A stretch of DNA of 64,000 bases from Nectonema munidae (GCA_030549495.1 JAUIRK010000028.1:1-64000), one strand, 5' to 3'; positions 38,761 through 48,559 are shown, counted from the stretch's first letter. Notes: generated by a model from the sequence alone, not told the origin. Made by a program: numbers and translations.

Positions 38761-38956
38761 AATGCGGGGCCCTTCAGACGCGGGGCCCAATTTGGTCTAA
38801 TCGGTCAAATCGGCTAAAAACCGGCCCTGTATATATATATTGATTATTTATTAAAACAACTTTTTAAATTAAAAAATATATTTGAAATTAAAAAGAAGGT
38901 TTTTAATTATTAAATTTAATATAATTTGAATTTTTTTGTAATTTGATTTTCGTTTA

Positions 38957-39808
38957 ATGCAATTTTCAGAATATAATTCTAGAAAGACTAGAATTCATTA
39001 TATATCTGATGAAGTTCCTTGGTATAAAACAGAACAAAATATAAAAATAAAGGAGGAACAAAAAACTTATATAGATGAAAATATAGAAATAATACCTGTC
39101 ATTCTATTGGAAAATCCAATTGGAGAAACAAGTATTTTTTCTGCATCTTCTAATGATAAAATCAAAAATTCATTTGAAGAAATAAATTCAAATGTAAAGA
39201 TAAATGATTTTATGACAAATCCTGAAATTGTTACTTTTGAGTACATAGATGAAATTTGGCAAAAAGAGAGAGCAAAAATCTTTGTGTTGGAACCTCTTTC
39301 TTTTCTTAGAAAAAATAAAACATACACTGTAGGCAGATATCAGTTGCCTTCTTACAATAAAAGAATTATAGGTGATGGAAATTGTTACTTTAGGTCAATT
39401 TCTTGGTATCTTACTGGCAGAGAATCCTTTTATTCTACTTTCAGAAAAATCATCGTTGACTTTATGAAACGTTATGAATTAAACTTCATGAACTTCATGG
39501 GTTTATCACAGATATCTTTTGAAAAATACATAACTGATATGAGAAATGATGGTAGTTATGGACAAAAAACCGCAACTTATGCTGATGAAAATGTTGTAAG
39601 AGCTACTTCTTTACTTCTTAAAACAAATATACTCTCCTTTGTTCCTATTTATATGTCAAAACCACGATGGATATGCTCTGTTATTTCATTACAAAGCGAC
39701 TTAATAGCAATGAATTACCCAACTGATTTTACTTTATCGCAAAAAATTATTGTTTTAGATAATAGAAACGAGCATTTTGAACCAGCCTTTTTTAGAAACG
39801 AATTATGA
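38957..39808 (+). CDS. OTU-domain cysteine protease-like protein
   Basis: A 283-codon frame. Residues 1-110 are acidic and lysine-rich, without a recognised domain. From 136 the OTU fold shows: IIGDGNCYFRSISWYLTG with candidate catalytic D140 and C143, YADENVVRATSLLLKTNI (208-225), and NRNEHFEPAF with candidate H273. OTU proteins are deubiquitinase-type thiol proteases, found both as host genes and inside several transposon families. The ATG lies in sequence shared with the tandem unit (gcaattttcag), and unique sequence begins at codon 5. That stretch also reads as a 3' splice site, so the true exon may start at 38970. No intact downstream partner gene is seen. Host gene versus transposon gene is undecided. 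Confidence 0.75.
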   Translation: MQFSEYNSRKTRIHYISDEVPWYKTEQNIKIKEEQKTYIDENIEIIPVILLENPIGETSIFSASSNDKIKNSFEEINSNVKINDFMTNPEIVTFEYIDEIWQKERAKIFVLEPLSFLRKNKTYTVGRYQLPSYNKRIIGDGNCYFRSISWYLTGRESFYSTFRKIIVDFMKRYELNFMNFMGLSQISFEKYITDMRNDGSYGQKTATYADENVVRATSLLLKTNILSFVPIYMSKPRWICSVISLQSDLIAMNYPTDFTLSQKIIVLDNRNEHFEPAFFRNEL

Positions 39809-39854
39809 AAAGGCTTTTTCTTTTAATTTTATTTTTTGAAAATTAATTAAATTT

Positions 39855-40020
39855 TATTATATCTCAAAATTTTGATGGAAATGTGATACAACACATTAAA
39901 GCTGATGAAAATTGTTACTTCAAAGCCATTTTCTGGTATTTAATAGGAATGAAAAACTTTTTTGTCATTCTAAGAAACAAGATAGTTGAGCAAATAATTC
40001 GCTGATGATTATGTTTTTAC
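39855..40020 (+). pseudogene. Degenerate second OTU copy
   Basis: About 50 bases after the OTU stop, the plus strand reads HIKADENCYFKAIFWYLIG then NKIVEQI, matching IGDGNCYFRSISWYLTG and RKIIVDFM of the upstream ORF. The DGN before the cysteine has become DEN, and the copy breaks off after roughly 50 codons. It looks like an old tandem duplicate of the catalytic start of the OTU domain, much more diverged than the array units are from each other. Confidence 0.7.
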
Positions 40021-40088
40021 AGCTACATCTAAGAAAATATTTTCTTATATTTACATTTATTATATTTTTCAATTCAATATGTGTAAAA

Positions 40089-40240
40089 CAGTGGTCAATA
40101 GAACGAAGTTTAGGAATTATAGATTTGGGATACTTCCAAAAAGGAAGTTCAGGACTTGTTTTTTAGGAATTTTATATTCTTATGAAACTTGCTTCTGGGT
40201 GTAACACTTAGGTGTTAGAAAGTTTCGCTTCTAACCACTG
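40089..40240. mobile_element. Short inverted-repeat element, MITE-like
   Basis: CAGTGGTCAATAG at the left faces CTAACCACTG at the right, giving an inverted terminal CAGTGGTyA over 152 bases. Inner parts are partly complementary (gaacgaagttt versus agtttcgcttc). No clear target duplication is visible. Confidence 0.4.
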
Positions 40241-40582
40241 TATTTTGAACCGATATGTGTTCGCATTTAATACCCTTATATGCATTGGTTCTAAACACCT
40301 ATGCTCTCAATTCATTGAGAAAAGGGTTGAATTCAATTTCTAGAAACTCAAATGAAGATAATATTTCATGCAATGACAGACATGCATCGTAAGGTAAGCT
40401 TGTTTTCAAATAATTTAATTCATATAGTTTGTTTATCAATATATGTTAATAATAAGAAGATTTCAAAATGTGTTTATTTCTTGTTATATCATTAATTTTT
40501 TTACAGAATTAAAAAATGTTTCAATTCAATTCTAAAAAAATTATTGTGTAAGCTTTCATTTGTTCAAAAAATGAGCACTAAA

Positions 40583-41178
40583 TATGTGTATTTATTATTT
40601 AAGAATTAACTCAAATACTAAAGAATTCAAAAAAAATGTCACAATTGCCATAAATATGGCCATTATAAAAGACAATGCAAAGGTAAGAATATTTCACATT
40701 TTAAAAACTAACATATTTGTATAATATATTTATTTTTAAGTTTTAAACTTCAGAAAGGTATTAATTCATTTGATTAAAATATATTTCAAATTTTTGTACA
40801 TTTTACTATCTTATTTTTTTAATATAGAAAAATAATCAAGAAAATATCGTATATTTTGCTTATTGAAACTATAAAATTTTTTAAATTAAATTTTTTTGTA
40901 ATATAAATATTATACTGTTTAAAAACAATTTTGTATCATCATTAATTTTTTTCATTTGTTTTAGAGCAGTCTTTCTGAACATGTAACTTTTCAATATACA
41001 ACTTTAAAATAATTCTGTTTCTTTAATATTTTTTTTATTTGTTTTAGAACATGTTTACTGAACATGTCATTTTTAAAAAAAAAACTCTATAAGTTTTGTA
41101 TCACTAATTGTTATTTTTTATTTTAGAACGAAATGGGCCAACATGTATTTTTTTATATATACTATTTATTATTAGATT
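40583..41178. repeat. Duplicated segment, copy 1
   Basis: Nearly identical to 43610-44216. It begins tatgtgtatttattattt, contains the zinc-knuckle mini-exon and the first acceptor-like repeats, and ends near attattagattt. The two copies differ by small indels. Confidence 0.85.
40637..40678 (+). other. Zinc-knuckle (CCHC) mini-exon candidate
   Basis: The bases encode CHNCHKYGHYKRQC, a perfect C-x2-C-x4-H-x4-C knuckle, with lysines and an aromatic at the usual positions. It is followed by AAAG|GTAAGAA, a strong splice donor at 40683, and an upstream AG at 40622-40623 could be the acceptor. The frame is closed by a stop a few codons upstream and again about ten codons downstream, so it makes sense only as a short spliced exon or as a relic of one. 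The source gene is not visible. Confidence 0.45.
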
Positions 41179-41715
41179 TATATCATAATTAGTTTTTTTC
41201 ATTTGTTTGAAAGCATGCTTACTAAACATATTCTTTTTCAATATACTCTTTAGCAGTTTTTTATCACTAATTTTTATTTTTTATTTTAGAAAATAATGGG
41301 CCAAGATGTATTTTTTTATATACTACTTTAAATTAGTTTTTTATCATCATTAATTTTTTTCATTTGTTTTAGAGCAGGCTTTATAAACATGTAATTTCTC
41401 AATATACTCTATAGCGGTTTTGTATCACTAATATATTTTTTTTGTTTTAGAAAGAAATGGGCCAAAATGTATATTTTTATATAATACTTTAAATTAGTTT
41501 TGTATCATCATTAATTTTTTTATAAACATGTTCTTCCTCAATATACTTTTTAGCAGTTTTGTATCAATAAATTTTTTTTTGCTTTTAGAAAGAAATAGGA
41601 CAAAATGTATTTTTTATATATAATACTTTAAATTAGTTTTGTGTCATTAATTTTTTTTATTTGTTAGCATGCTTAATGAAAATGTAATTTTTAATAAACT
41701 CTTTAGCAGTTTTTT
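40950..41715 (+). repeat. Degenerate repeats with splice-acceptor-like cores
   Basis: Alternating blocks recur: attaatttttttcatttgttttag followed by agcaggctt...aacatgtaa, and ttattttttattttag followed by aaagaaatgggccaaaatgta. At least eight pyrimidine-tract-plus-AG motifs are present. Two block types alternate with a combined period of about 150-200 bases. No open frame spans them. Confidence 0.6.
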
Positions 41716-41721
41716 ATCGTA

Positions 41722-42822
41722 AGGGGAGCCAACGATATATTTAAAAAGAATAAATATTTTTTGATTTGAACATTTTTCGATTCTTTGATTATTCGACAAA
41801 TATAATATTTAAAATCGTGCAAATTGCAAAGTATAAGTAATATCTTTTGTAACATCGTATGAGGTATCAAAATATGAACAGAAAGTTTGATATTTTTTGA
41901 TTTTTTAAAGAATATTTTTCGATTCTTTGATTACATAATTTTATTTTGATTATTTGACAAATATAATATTTAAAATTGTGCAAATTGCAAAGTAGAGGTA
42001 ATAACTTTTGTAACATCGTATGAGGTAGCAAAATATGAACAGAAAGTTTGATATTTTTACAGAAAGTTTGATATTTTTTGATTTTTTAAAGAATATTTTT
42101 CGATTCTTTGATTACAGAATTTTATTTTGATTATTTGACAAATATAATATTTAAAATCGTGAAAATTGCAAAGTATAGGTAATAACTTTTGTAACATCGT
42201 ATAAGGTAGCAAAATATGAACAGAAAGTTTGATATTTTTTGATTTTTTAAAGAATATTTTTCGATTCTTTGATTACAGAATTTTATTTTGATTATTTGAT
42301 AAAATATATTATATAGGTTGGAGATGAATTATCGCGGTATACAGGTTGGAGATGAACCAACGTAGTATACAAATGTATATAGATAATAACTTAATGAGCA
42401 TCGTCTCCCCGAATGAGGTATATCAAATCTTACATCTAGCAGAATGTGAACAGAAAGTTGAACATTGTCTCCCTAGTTATTTGTACATGGAAAAGAAACC
42501 ATCGTAATATACGGGTTGGAGATGAATCATTGTAGTATATAGTTTGGAGATGAATCATCATAGAATACAGGTTGGAGAAGAATCATCGTAATATACGGGT
42601 TGGAGATAACACGCAAGTTGTCTACCCGCGTTCAACCGTACAGGTTATGAGAATATATCATTACATATTATAGAAGAGTTTTCTGAACTCTTTTTACTAA
42701 AAAAATATTTTTTCAAACATATTACTGAGCTAAAAGGTTGATGCAATCAGAATTACAAACAAGATAGTCTTGAAGTTTGAACGAAGAGTGCAAGAGTGGT
42801 TGTGTGAGTATCGTGCAAATTG
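41722..42822 (+). repeat. Solo arm of the foldback repeat family
   Basis: It starts aaggggagccaacgatat, the sequence at the centre of the foldback element at 58240-62230. It then has three copies of a repeat of about 165 bases (gtgcaaattgcaaagtat ... gttacagaattttatttt) and then a minisatellite of about 27 bases (ggttggagatgaatcatcg) at 42315-42605. It continues through tacccgcgttcaaccgtac to the same right flank seen at 62230-62386. The last 520 bases match 61840-62386 closely. Confidence 0.85.
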
Positions 42823-42895
42823 CAAAGTATAGGTAATAACTTTTGTAACATCGTATGAGGTATCAAAATATGAACAGAAAGTTTGATATTTTTTC
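42823..42895 (+). repeat. Fused extra piece of the 165-base repeat
   Basis: After gagtatcgtgc the sequence jumps back into the internal repeat (aaattgcaaagtataggtaa). At 62386 the same flank continues differently (taatataaac). The shared atcgtgc is the likely junction microhomology. Confidence 0.7.
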
Positions 42896-42949
42896 ATTAA
42901 AAATTACTAATTCAATTGCCACTTCGAGATATTTTTTAACCGTATTATC

Positions 42950-43609
42950 CAAAATCCAGTACAGAAATAAAATAAGCATAGTCGATTTGGTATAAAACAG
43001 ATATTTTATTTTTTTGAAAACAGTATCTAGAAGTAAACCGCAAATCTTATTCAAGCTTTCAGATATTTTAAAACCATAAATGCCAAACCTGAGTCCAAAA
43101 ATGAAACCAGCATCTTCCATTTGGCAAAAAAACACATATTTTATTTAAATATCAAAAATATTTCTGCAGACATTAGACGTAAATCGAAAATTTATTGACA
43201 CTTTCAGACATTTAAAACCTCTAAAAGCAAAAAATGATTTCAGAAATAAAAATTATCATGGTCGAATTGGTATAAAAACATATATTTCATGTAAAATTAG
43301 AGAGAATATTTTGGGATATAGTTTTCAAACATAAACTGTAAATTTGATTGACACTAGCAGTAAAACCTCTAAATGCGAAAACTGTGTTCAGAAATGAAAT
43401 CATCATGATCTATTTGCTATAAAAACAAATTTTAGAACTAAACACAAATTTAATTGATACTTATATGTATTTTCAAATTCAAACTGCAAAAATTGAGTCC
43501 ATAAATGAAACTAGCATGGTTGATTTGGTATAAAAACATATATTTAATTGTAAAATTTGAATGAATGTTTTTGGAAACAATTTTGTAAACCGCAAATTTG
43601 ATTAACACT
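42950..43609 (+). repeat. Degenerate satellite of ~110-160 bases, left part
   Basis: The phrase gagtccagaaatgaaa-cagcatggtcgatttggtataaaaacatat recurs in altered form near 43090, 43231, 43387 and 43495, each time followed by ttttatgtaaaatttgaa-like sequence. Copies are strongly diverged. A minus-strand frame at 42863-43135 is only the reverse of this repeat. Confidence 0.65.
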
Positions 43610-44216
43610 TATGTGTATTTATTATTTAAGAATTAACTCAAAGTACTAAAGAATTCAAAAAAAATGTCACAGATTGCCATAAATATGGCCATTATAAAAG
43701 ACAATGCAAAGGTAAGAATATTTCAGATTTTAAAACCTAACATATTTGTATAATACTTATAGTTATTTTTAAGTTTTAAACTTCAGAAAGGTATGAATTC
43801 AATTTGAATTAGAATGATATTTTCAAATATTTTGTACATTTTACTATCTTATTTTTTTAATATAGAAAAATAATCAAGAAAATATCGTATATTTTGCTTA
43901 TTGAAACTATAAAATTTTTTAAATTAAATTTTTTTGTAATATAAATATTATACTGTTTAAAAACAATTTTATATCATCATTAATTTTTTTCATTTGTTTT
44001 AGAGCAGTCTTTCTGAACATGTAACTTTTCAATATACTACTTTAAAATAATTCTGTTTCTTTAATATTTTTTTTATTTGTTTTAGAACATGTTTACTGAA
44101 CATGTCATTTTTAAAAAAAAACTCTATAAGTTTTGTATCACTAATTGTTATTTTTTATTTTAGAACGAAATGGGCCAACATGTATTTTTTTATATATACT
44201 ATTTATTATTAGATTT
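43610..44216. repeat. Duplicated segment, copy 2
   Basis: Copy of 40583-41178 lying inside the satellite. The zinc-knuckle copy here has one extra base (tgtcacagattgcc), which shifts the frame between its two cysteines; the donor gtaagaat at 43712 is kept. This copy therefore cannot code for the knuckle. Confidence 0.85.
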
Positions 44217-44234
44217 TATTTATAATTATTTATT

Positions 44235-45536
44235 ACTAGATTTGGTATAAAAACATATATTTTATGTAAAATTTGAAGGAATGTTTTGGAAGGCAATTTT
44301 TAGAAGTAACCCGCAAATTTGATTAACACATATAGGTATTTTGACATCCTAAACGTAAAAAATGAGTCCAGAAATGAAAACAGCATGACCGATTTAGTAT
44401 AAAAACATATATTTTATGTAAAATTTGAAGGTATATTTAATTAAATATATTTTTGATCAATCAAAATTTTGATTGACATTTTCTAAAAAGTAGCATTGAT
44501 TATTGAAAAAATTAAATATATAAAGTGTTACGCGTTCCAAACTACCATCAAAATGGTTTCAAAAGATGCAGCTAACGATTTTAGGAAAAGTCACAAAAAT
44601 TTGAAGGGATATGATTCAGCCAATTTTCTACAATTAATTTTTTAGTGAAAGGGGGCGTTTTACGCCCCCCCCCAGCACTGTCGAACAAAAAAAAGCCGAC
44701 TGTTGGCGAAAATTCACCGTTTTAAATCCTGTGCCCAATAAATTATATTACTTTTCAATTTTATTTTAATTTTCCTTTTTTATGGGTCAACTTCAGCATC
44801 AGATTTACATTTTATGTTCAAGTTTAGGCACTTTATTTTCAAAATTATTGCTTTATAAGATCTAAAATTTACTTATTCTATAACATCTTTTCAGTTATAA
44901 AATTTTTTTAGCTACAAAAAACAGCCAAAATTTTTTTTAGATAAATATTTTAAAGTTTTTTTTGCTAAAGATGGCGTTAAAAAAAATTTTATTTTTTTTT
45001 TATGAAATTCACAAGAAATAATCTGATAATTATATTATACAGATTATCATAAAAATTATTATTTAAGAAGTAAACCCCACATTTTATTAACACTTATAGG
45101 TATTTTCAAATCCTAAATGTAAAAAATGAGTCCAGAAATGAAAGCAGCATGGCTGGTTAAGTATAAAAAAATATATTTTATGTAAAATTTGAAGGAATAT
45201 TTTATTAAATATATTTATGATCAATCAAAATTTTAATTGACATTTTCTAAAAAGTAGTCATGATTATTGAAAAAAATAAATAAAGTGTTATGCATTCAAA
45301 ACTGTACATAATTATAAATTTTCAAGGTAGTATTATAATATAGATCCTAAGTTACAAAGTTAACTGCAGAAATTTTTCTTAAAAATAAAAATTTTTGATT
45401 TTGATTGATAGTTTTTGACATGAAAGGGTCATTCAGGTACCATGAAAATGGAATCAAAGGGTGCAGCTTGCGATTTTGGTAAAAGTCATGCAATTTGAAG
45501 GGTTTTGATTCAGCCAATTCTGTACAATTAATTTGT
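44235..45536 (+). repeat. Degenerate satellite, right part, with a larger repeated block
   Basis: The same phrase recurs near 44367 and 45124. The blocks 44340-44640 and 45100-45535 are diverged copies of each other (gatcaatcaaaattttgattgacattttctaaaaagtag and cagccaattctacaattaatt). Between them lie a GC hairpin at 44651 and AT-rich sequence with no gene. Confidence 0.6.
44651..44669. other. GC-rich perfect hairpin
   Basis: GGGGGCGT, loop TTT, ACGCCCCC: 8-bp arms made almost only of G and C in very AT-rich DNA, followed by more Cs. It could be the terminal fold of a small element or a recombination scar. No function can be read from it. Confidence 0.6.
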
Positions 45537-46200
45537 TAGGGTTAAGTCTTGTAGCCTCGCGCAAGTTTTTTGGAATATTTAATGATGTTAATCTCAAATT
45601 TCAAGGAAGATCTTCAAGCATAATAAGAGCTAAGGGAATTAATGATGGGTTCATCAACAAATTAGAGATATTCGCTTCAAGTTTACGCCGCCATTAATTT
45701 CATCAGTTTCCCAATTTTAATTCTATTTTTAAAGAAGGCATAAAAATTGATGATGATGTAATAAAAGTGTACTTTGATCACATAAATTCTTTAAAATGCG
45801 ATGTGGAGCAACGGTTCAAAGACTTGATAATGTTCAAATTCCTTAGTGGTGTTTTGATTCTTTCAAGTTTGGTGTCCAAGAAATGAATAATAAAATTTAA
45901 GAAATGATTGACTTACAAAATGACATTAAATCAAAAGCTTCATTCACTTTATCAGGATATGAAAAATTCTTGGTAGAAAGGCGATTTTTACATCCAAACC
46001 TTTGGAAAGAAACAAATCATATTTTTCGCATTTCCTTCGACATACCTTGTGGGTTTCAGTGTTGCGCTATATCTAAAAAACAAACAAAGGAAAAATAAAA
46101 ATAGATGAGAGAGGGGACTTAAAACTTAAACTTGCAAAAATAAGTTCTAATTTGAATGAAATAATAAAAAATCATCAGCCACAAGAAGCCATTGAATTTT
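45537..46200 (+). pseudogene. Relic of a ZBED5/SCAND3-like hAT transposase
   Basis: Pieces in shifting frames read KVYFDHINSLKCDVEQRFKD, DLQNDIKSKASFTLSGYEKF, HPNLWKETNHIFRI and RGDLKLKLAKISSNLNEII. They match in order the C-terminal half of hAT transposases of the ZBED5/SCAND3/GTF2IRD2 group, including the region before the dimerisation motif. Several stops and frameshifts break it. Only 45904-46098 is open for any length. No terminal repeats were found around it. Confidence 0.65.
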
Positions 46201-46324
46201 CAACTATTTTTCATGGTTCATATTTTTTTGAATTTAATTTTTTATGAAAAATATTTAATTTTGTTTTTTGTTTATTTCCAGTATTTCATTCTTTCACTTT
46301 TTAAATCGTTAAACATGGGTTTAA

Positions 46325-46850
46325 ATCTTTATTATAATAATCAACAAATTTTCCTAAAAAAATGATTTAATTAATCATGTACAGTGTTACTTACAAAATT
46401 TAACAACCGAACATTATAAAAAAATAGGGTACTTTTGCTTTTAAACGGACTAGTCAAAATATTCATTCTCAAATACCTATTGTTGAAAAAAATTTGACTT
46501 GAAAAAAATTAGTTTTCAAATGTTACAAAATGTAACAAACGTACTACTGATAAAGATTAAAAATGATCTTTGTTGAAAAAAAAATTTTAATCCGAGTCTG
46601 ACAATATCCATTGATATAAAATTATAACGATTGATAACTTTTTTTCTCTCATTTAAAAACATAAACAAATTTTCATTTTTGCAAAATGTTTGGTGTATTA
46701 AGTTATGTTAAAAGTAAAAATTTAAAAATAAAATGAAAACTTAACATTGTGAGAGCCAGTGGGTTAATTAAAGTTAAAACATGAAACATAAAGATGGATT
46801 CTAGCTATGCTGAGAATTGATGGAACTAAATTTTTTTCCAAAAATCTCTC
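46325..46850. repeat. Dispersed, diverged piece of the 8-kb unit
   Basis: From attataataatcaacaaatt onward it follows 15440-15800 of unit 2, including atgtacagtgt and cataaacaaattttcatttt, with many substitutions. About 120 bases are inserted between ggtgtatt and gatggaactaaa. It includes both the variable block and its left flank. Confidence 0.75.
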
Positions 46851-46974
46851 ATTATTTGAATAGCTAAAATTTTGTATCACTAAAAAAGGTTCTGAAAATA
46901 TGAACTTATATTTCGCTAAAAACTAGTTTCTAATGAGATAAAATAAAATTATTCTTAATTTAACTCTAAATACA

Positions 46975-47160
46975 AATTAAAGAGAAGAGAGGTGAATGAG
47001 ATAGAGGGGCTTGAGTGAAAGGAGAGAGCTTGAATGAGAGAAGAGGGCTTGAATGAAAGGAGAGAGCTTGAAAGAGAGAAGAGAGCTAGTTATTGAGTTT
47101 TAGCAGAGAAAGCGGAAAAGAAAAACAGAGGAGACAGAAAGAGAAATAATGAGAAAAAGC
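46975..47160 (+). repeat. Purine-rich low-complexity tract
   Basis: Repeats of gagagaagagggcttgaatgaaag, about 25 bases each, four to five times, then further GA-rich sequence. A minus-strand frame at 47100-47330 runs through it but shows no recognisable protein. Confidence 0.7.
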
Positions 47161-47384
47161 TGGTGGTTCATCAACATGTGTTTGCTCAAAGATACTACAA
47201 GACCCATTACAACACTGTGATAATTAAACATTGCTAGAAAAGATGTTAACAAATTAGGCCAGCATATTTTGGAAAAAACAGCTTTGAATATAAATTCAAA
47301 AAAATTGGAATATAAATTTTCTGATTTCAATTCTGGTATGTTTGGATGAAATAATGCGCAAATCTTACTCTTATAAAGATAATT

Positions 47385-47700
47385 TGAAAACCTTTACGAG
47401 GTAAAAAAGACAAATATGGACACACGTTTTATATAATTGCTGATAGTGACTTTTACGACAATTTTTTTCAAATTGTTTGAAAACAATTTTCAAAATTCAA
47501 TGATGTAAATAAACTTGTAAAAAAATTAGTAAATAGTTTGAATTTTCTGGATTTAATCTCACAACAGATAATTATTTTTTAAATACGGAAATTGCTCCAG
47601 CAAAATAAAAATTTATTACATTCGAATATATGCTCTTCGTTTTTACTAAATTGTCTGGGACAACAAAATTAAAGTCCTTTTTGAAAATATATTTTAAAAA
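47385..47700 (+). pseudogene. Probable piggyBac transposase relic
   Basis: One frame gives RGKKDKYGHTFYIIADSDFY, which resembles the piggyBac block containing KYGIKFWVLAD. After a frame change, SGFNLTTDNYFLNTEIAPA matches the block with the second catalytic aspartate (TTDN). The order and spacing fit the piggyBac catalytic domain. Stops and shifts break it, and no TTAA-flanked ends were found. It has no close resemblance to the other piggyBac piece in the window, which covers different domains. Confidence 0.5.
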
Positions 47701-48330
47701 TGGCATTATCAATTATTATATTCTTTTTTTAATACTTCGTTATAGTATCACTATGACATAGAGAAGATCCTTAACAATTGCCTCCCTATCCCTTTTCAAA
47801 AACACAATACATTTTACCAAGTTGTCTTTCAATGTTTATTACTTCAAATCAAACAAAGAGATGGATTTAAGCTATACTTAAACCCCAGTGATCTTTACAC
47901 CATTGTCTCCCCTTTATTATATCAATACATGCAGCTAATTTTATCATAAATGGTTTATAATTGATTAAAGTGAATAAAATTATGATAGGGTAGTGGATGT
48001 CTTTACCTTTTGAGGGTTAGAAAGATTATGCTAGATAAAATTATAAGAATTCATTTGATTTCTCTATTCCTTTGTGAGTTTAGAAAAGTAAAAATTATAT
48101 CAAATGATTTTACAGCTTCTTTTTTACGCTATCCAAACTGAAAAAAATTTGTATAAATAAAACTTCTCAAAATTTATAACTCTTATGTTGTAAAATTCAC
48201 TAGTTCAAATAATTTTGATATAAATAATTATAATATAACTACACATATACACTATATAAAGAGTTGCATAGCTAGGTATCACTAGCTTGTCGCAAGATAA
48301 AGATGGACTATTGAGTTGTCATACATATAC
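47701..48330. other. AT-rich stretch, nothing recognised
   Basis: No coding signal, repeats or terminal motifs seen. Confidence 0.5.
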
Positions 48331-48559
48331 ACTGGCGGATTTAAAGAGGGCAAAAACAACGTAGGCCGCCTAAAATTACATTGCCAATTGCTTAAAAATT
48401 TTTCTTGATCTAATTCTTTTCGTAGAACTCAAATATTATGATGATTTTTGCAACTCGTTTTTTAGATTCAATCTTTCTCTGAAGTGAGAAGCCCTAAAAA
48501 GTTTTTTATGTTTCAATCATAGTTAAGTGTGACACTTATTACTTTTTTAATATTACATT

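Larger units (their letters stand above)
36598..38829. mobile_element. hAT transposon, internally deleted, with TSD
   Basis: It starts CAGGGCCGGTGCC and ends in CCGGCCCTG; the terminal inverted repeat core is CAGGGCCGG. It is flanked by TATATATA on both sides (36590-36597 and 38830-38837), an 8-bp target duplication as hAT elements make. Unit 1 (7285-7295) shows the empty site with a single copy. Subterminal GGGGCCC repeats occur at both ends. Long A/T homopolymer tracts fill 36680-37060. It inserted after the array formed, as the other three units lack it. Confidence 0.95.
1..38969. repeat. Tandem array of ~8-kb units (four in the window)
   Basis: The motif tatctgcaatcctatgatga recurs at 1, 7939, 20940 and 29311, and the sequence after it stays collinear for kilobases with only scattered base changes. 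After removing two later transposon insertions the units are 7938, about 8360, 8371 and about 7420 (partial) bases long. Each holds PLE-A, a tRNA-like SINE and PLE-B in the same order and orientation. The window starts at an arbitrary phase, so the array probably extends leftward. The right edge is at 38969, where unit sequence stops after gcaattttcag. Confidence 0.95.
29311..38969. repeat. Array unit 4, partial and with hAT insertion
   Basis: Collinear with the other units up to gcaattttcag at 38969, where the array stops; the last ~500 bases of the unit are missing. A hAT element is inserted at 36598. The unit has a private 30-base insertion near 31110 (gattttaggccgtctaaaat) and lacks roughly 510 bases of the PLE-B RT region. 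The SINE tail is long, as in unit 1. Confidence 0.93.

Noticed and set aside
1-38969. CRISPR-like or other programmed repeat array
   Set aside because: Repeats are 8 kb long, contain retroelement fossils and lack any spacer structure; this is a tandem duplication in a eukaryote.
42863-43135. 90-codon minus-strand ORF
   Set aside because: It lies in degenerate satellite sequence, and no protein pattern is visible.
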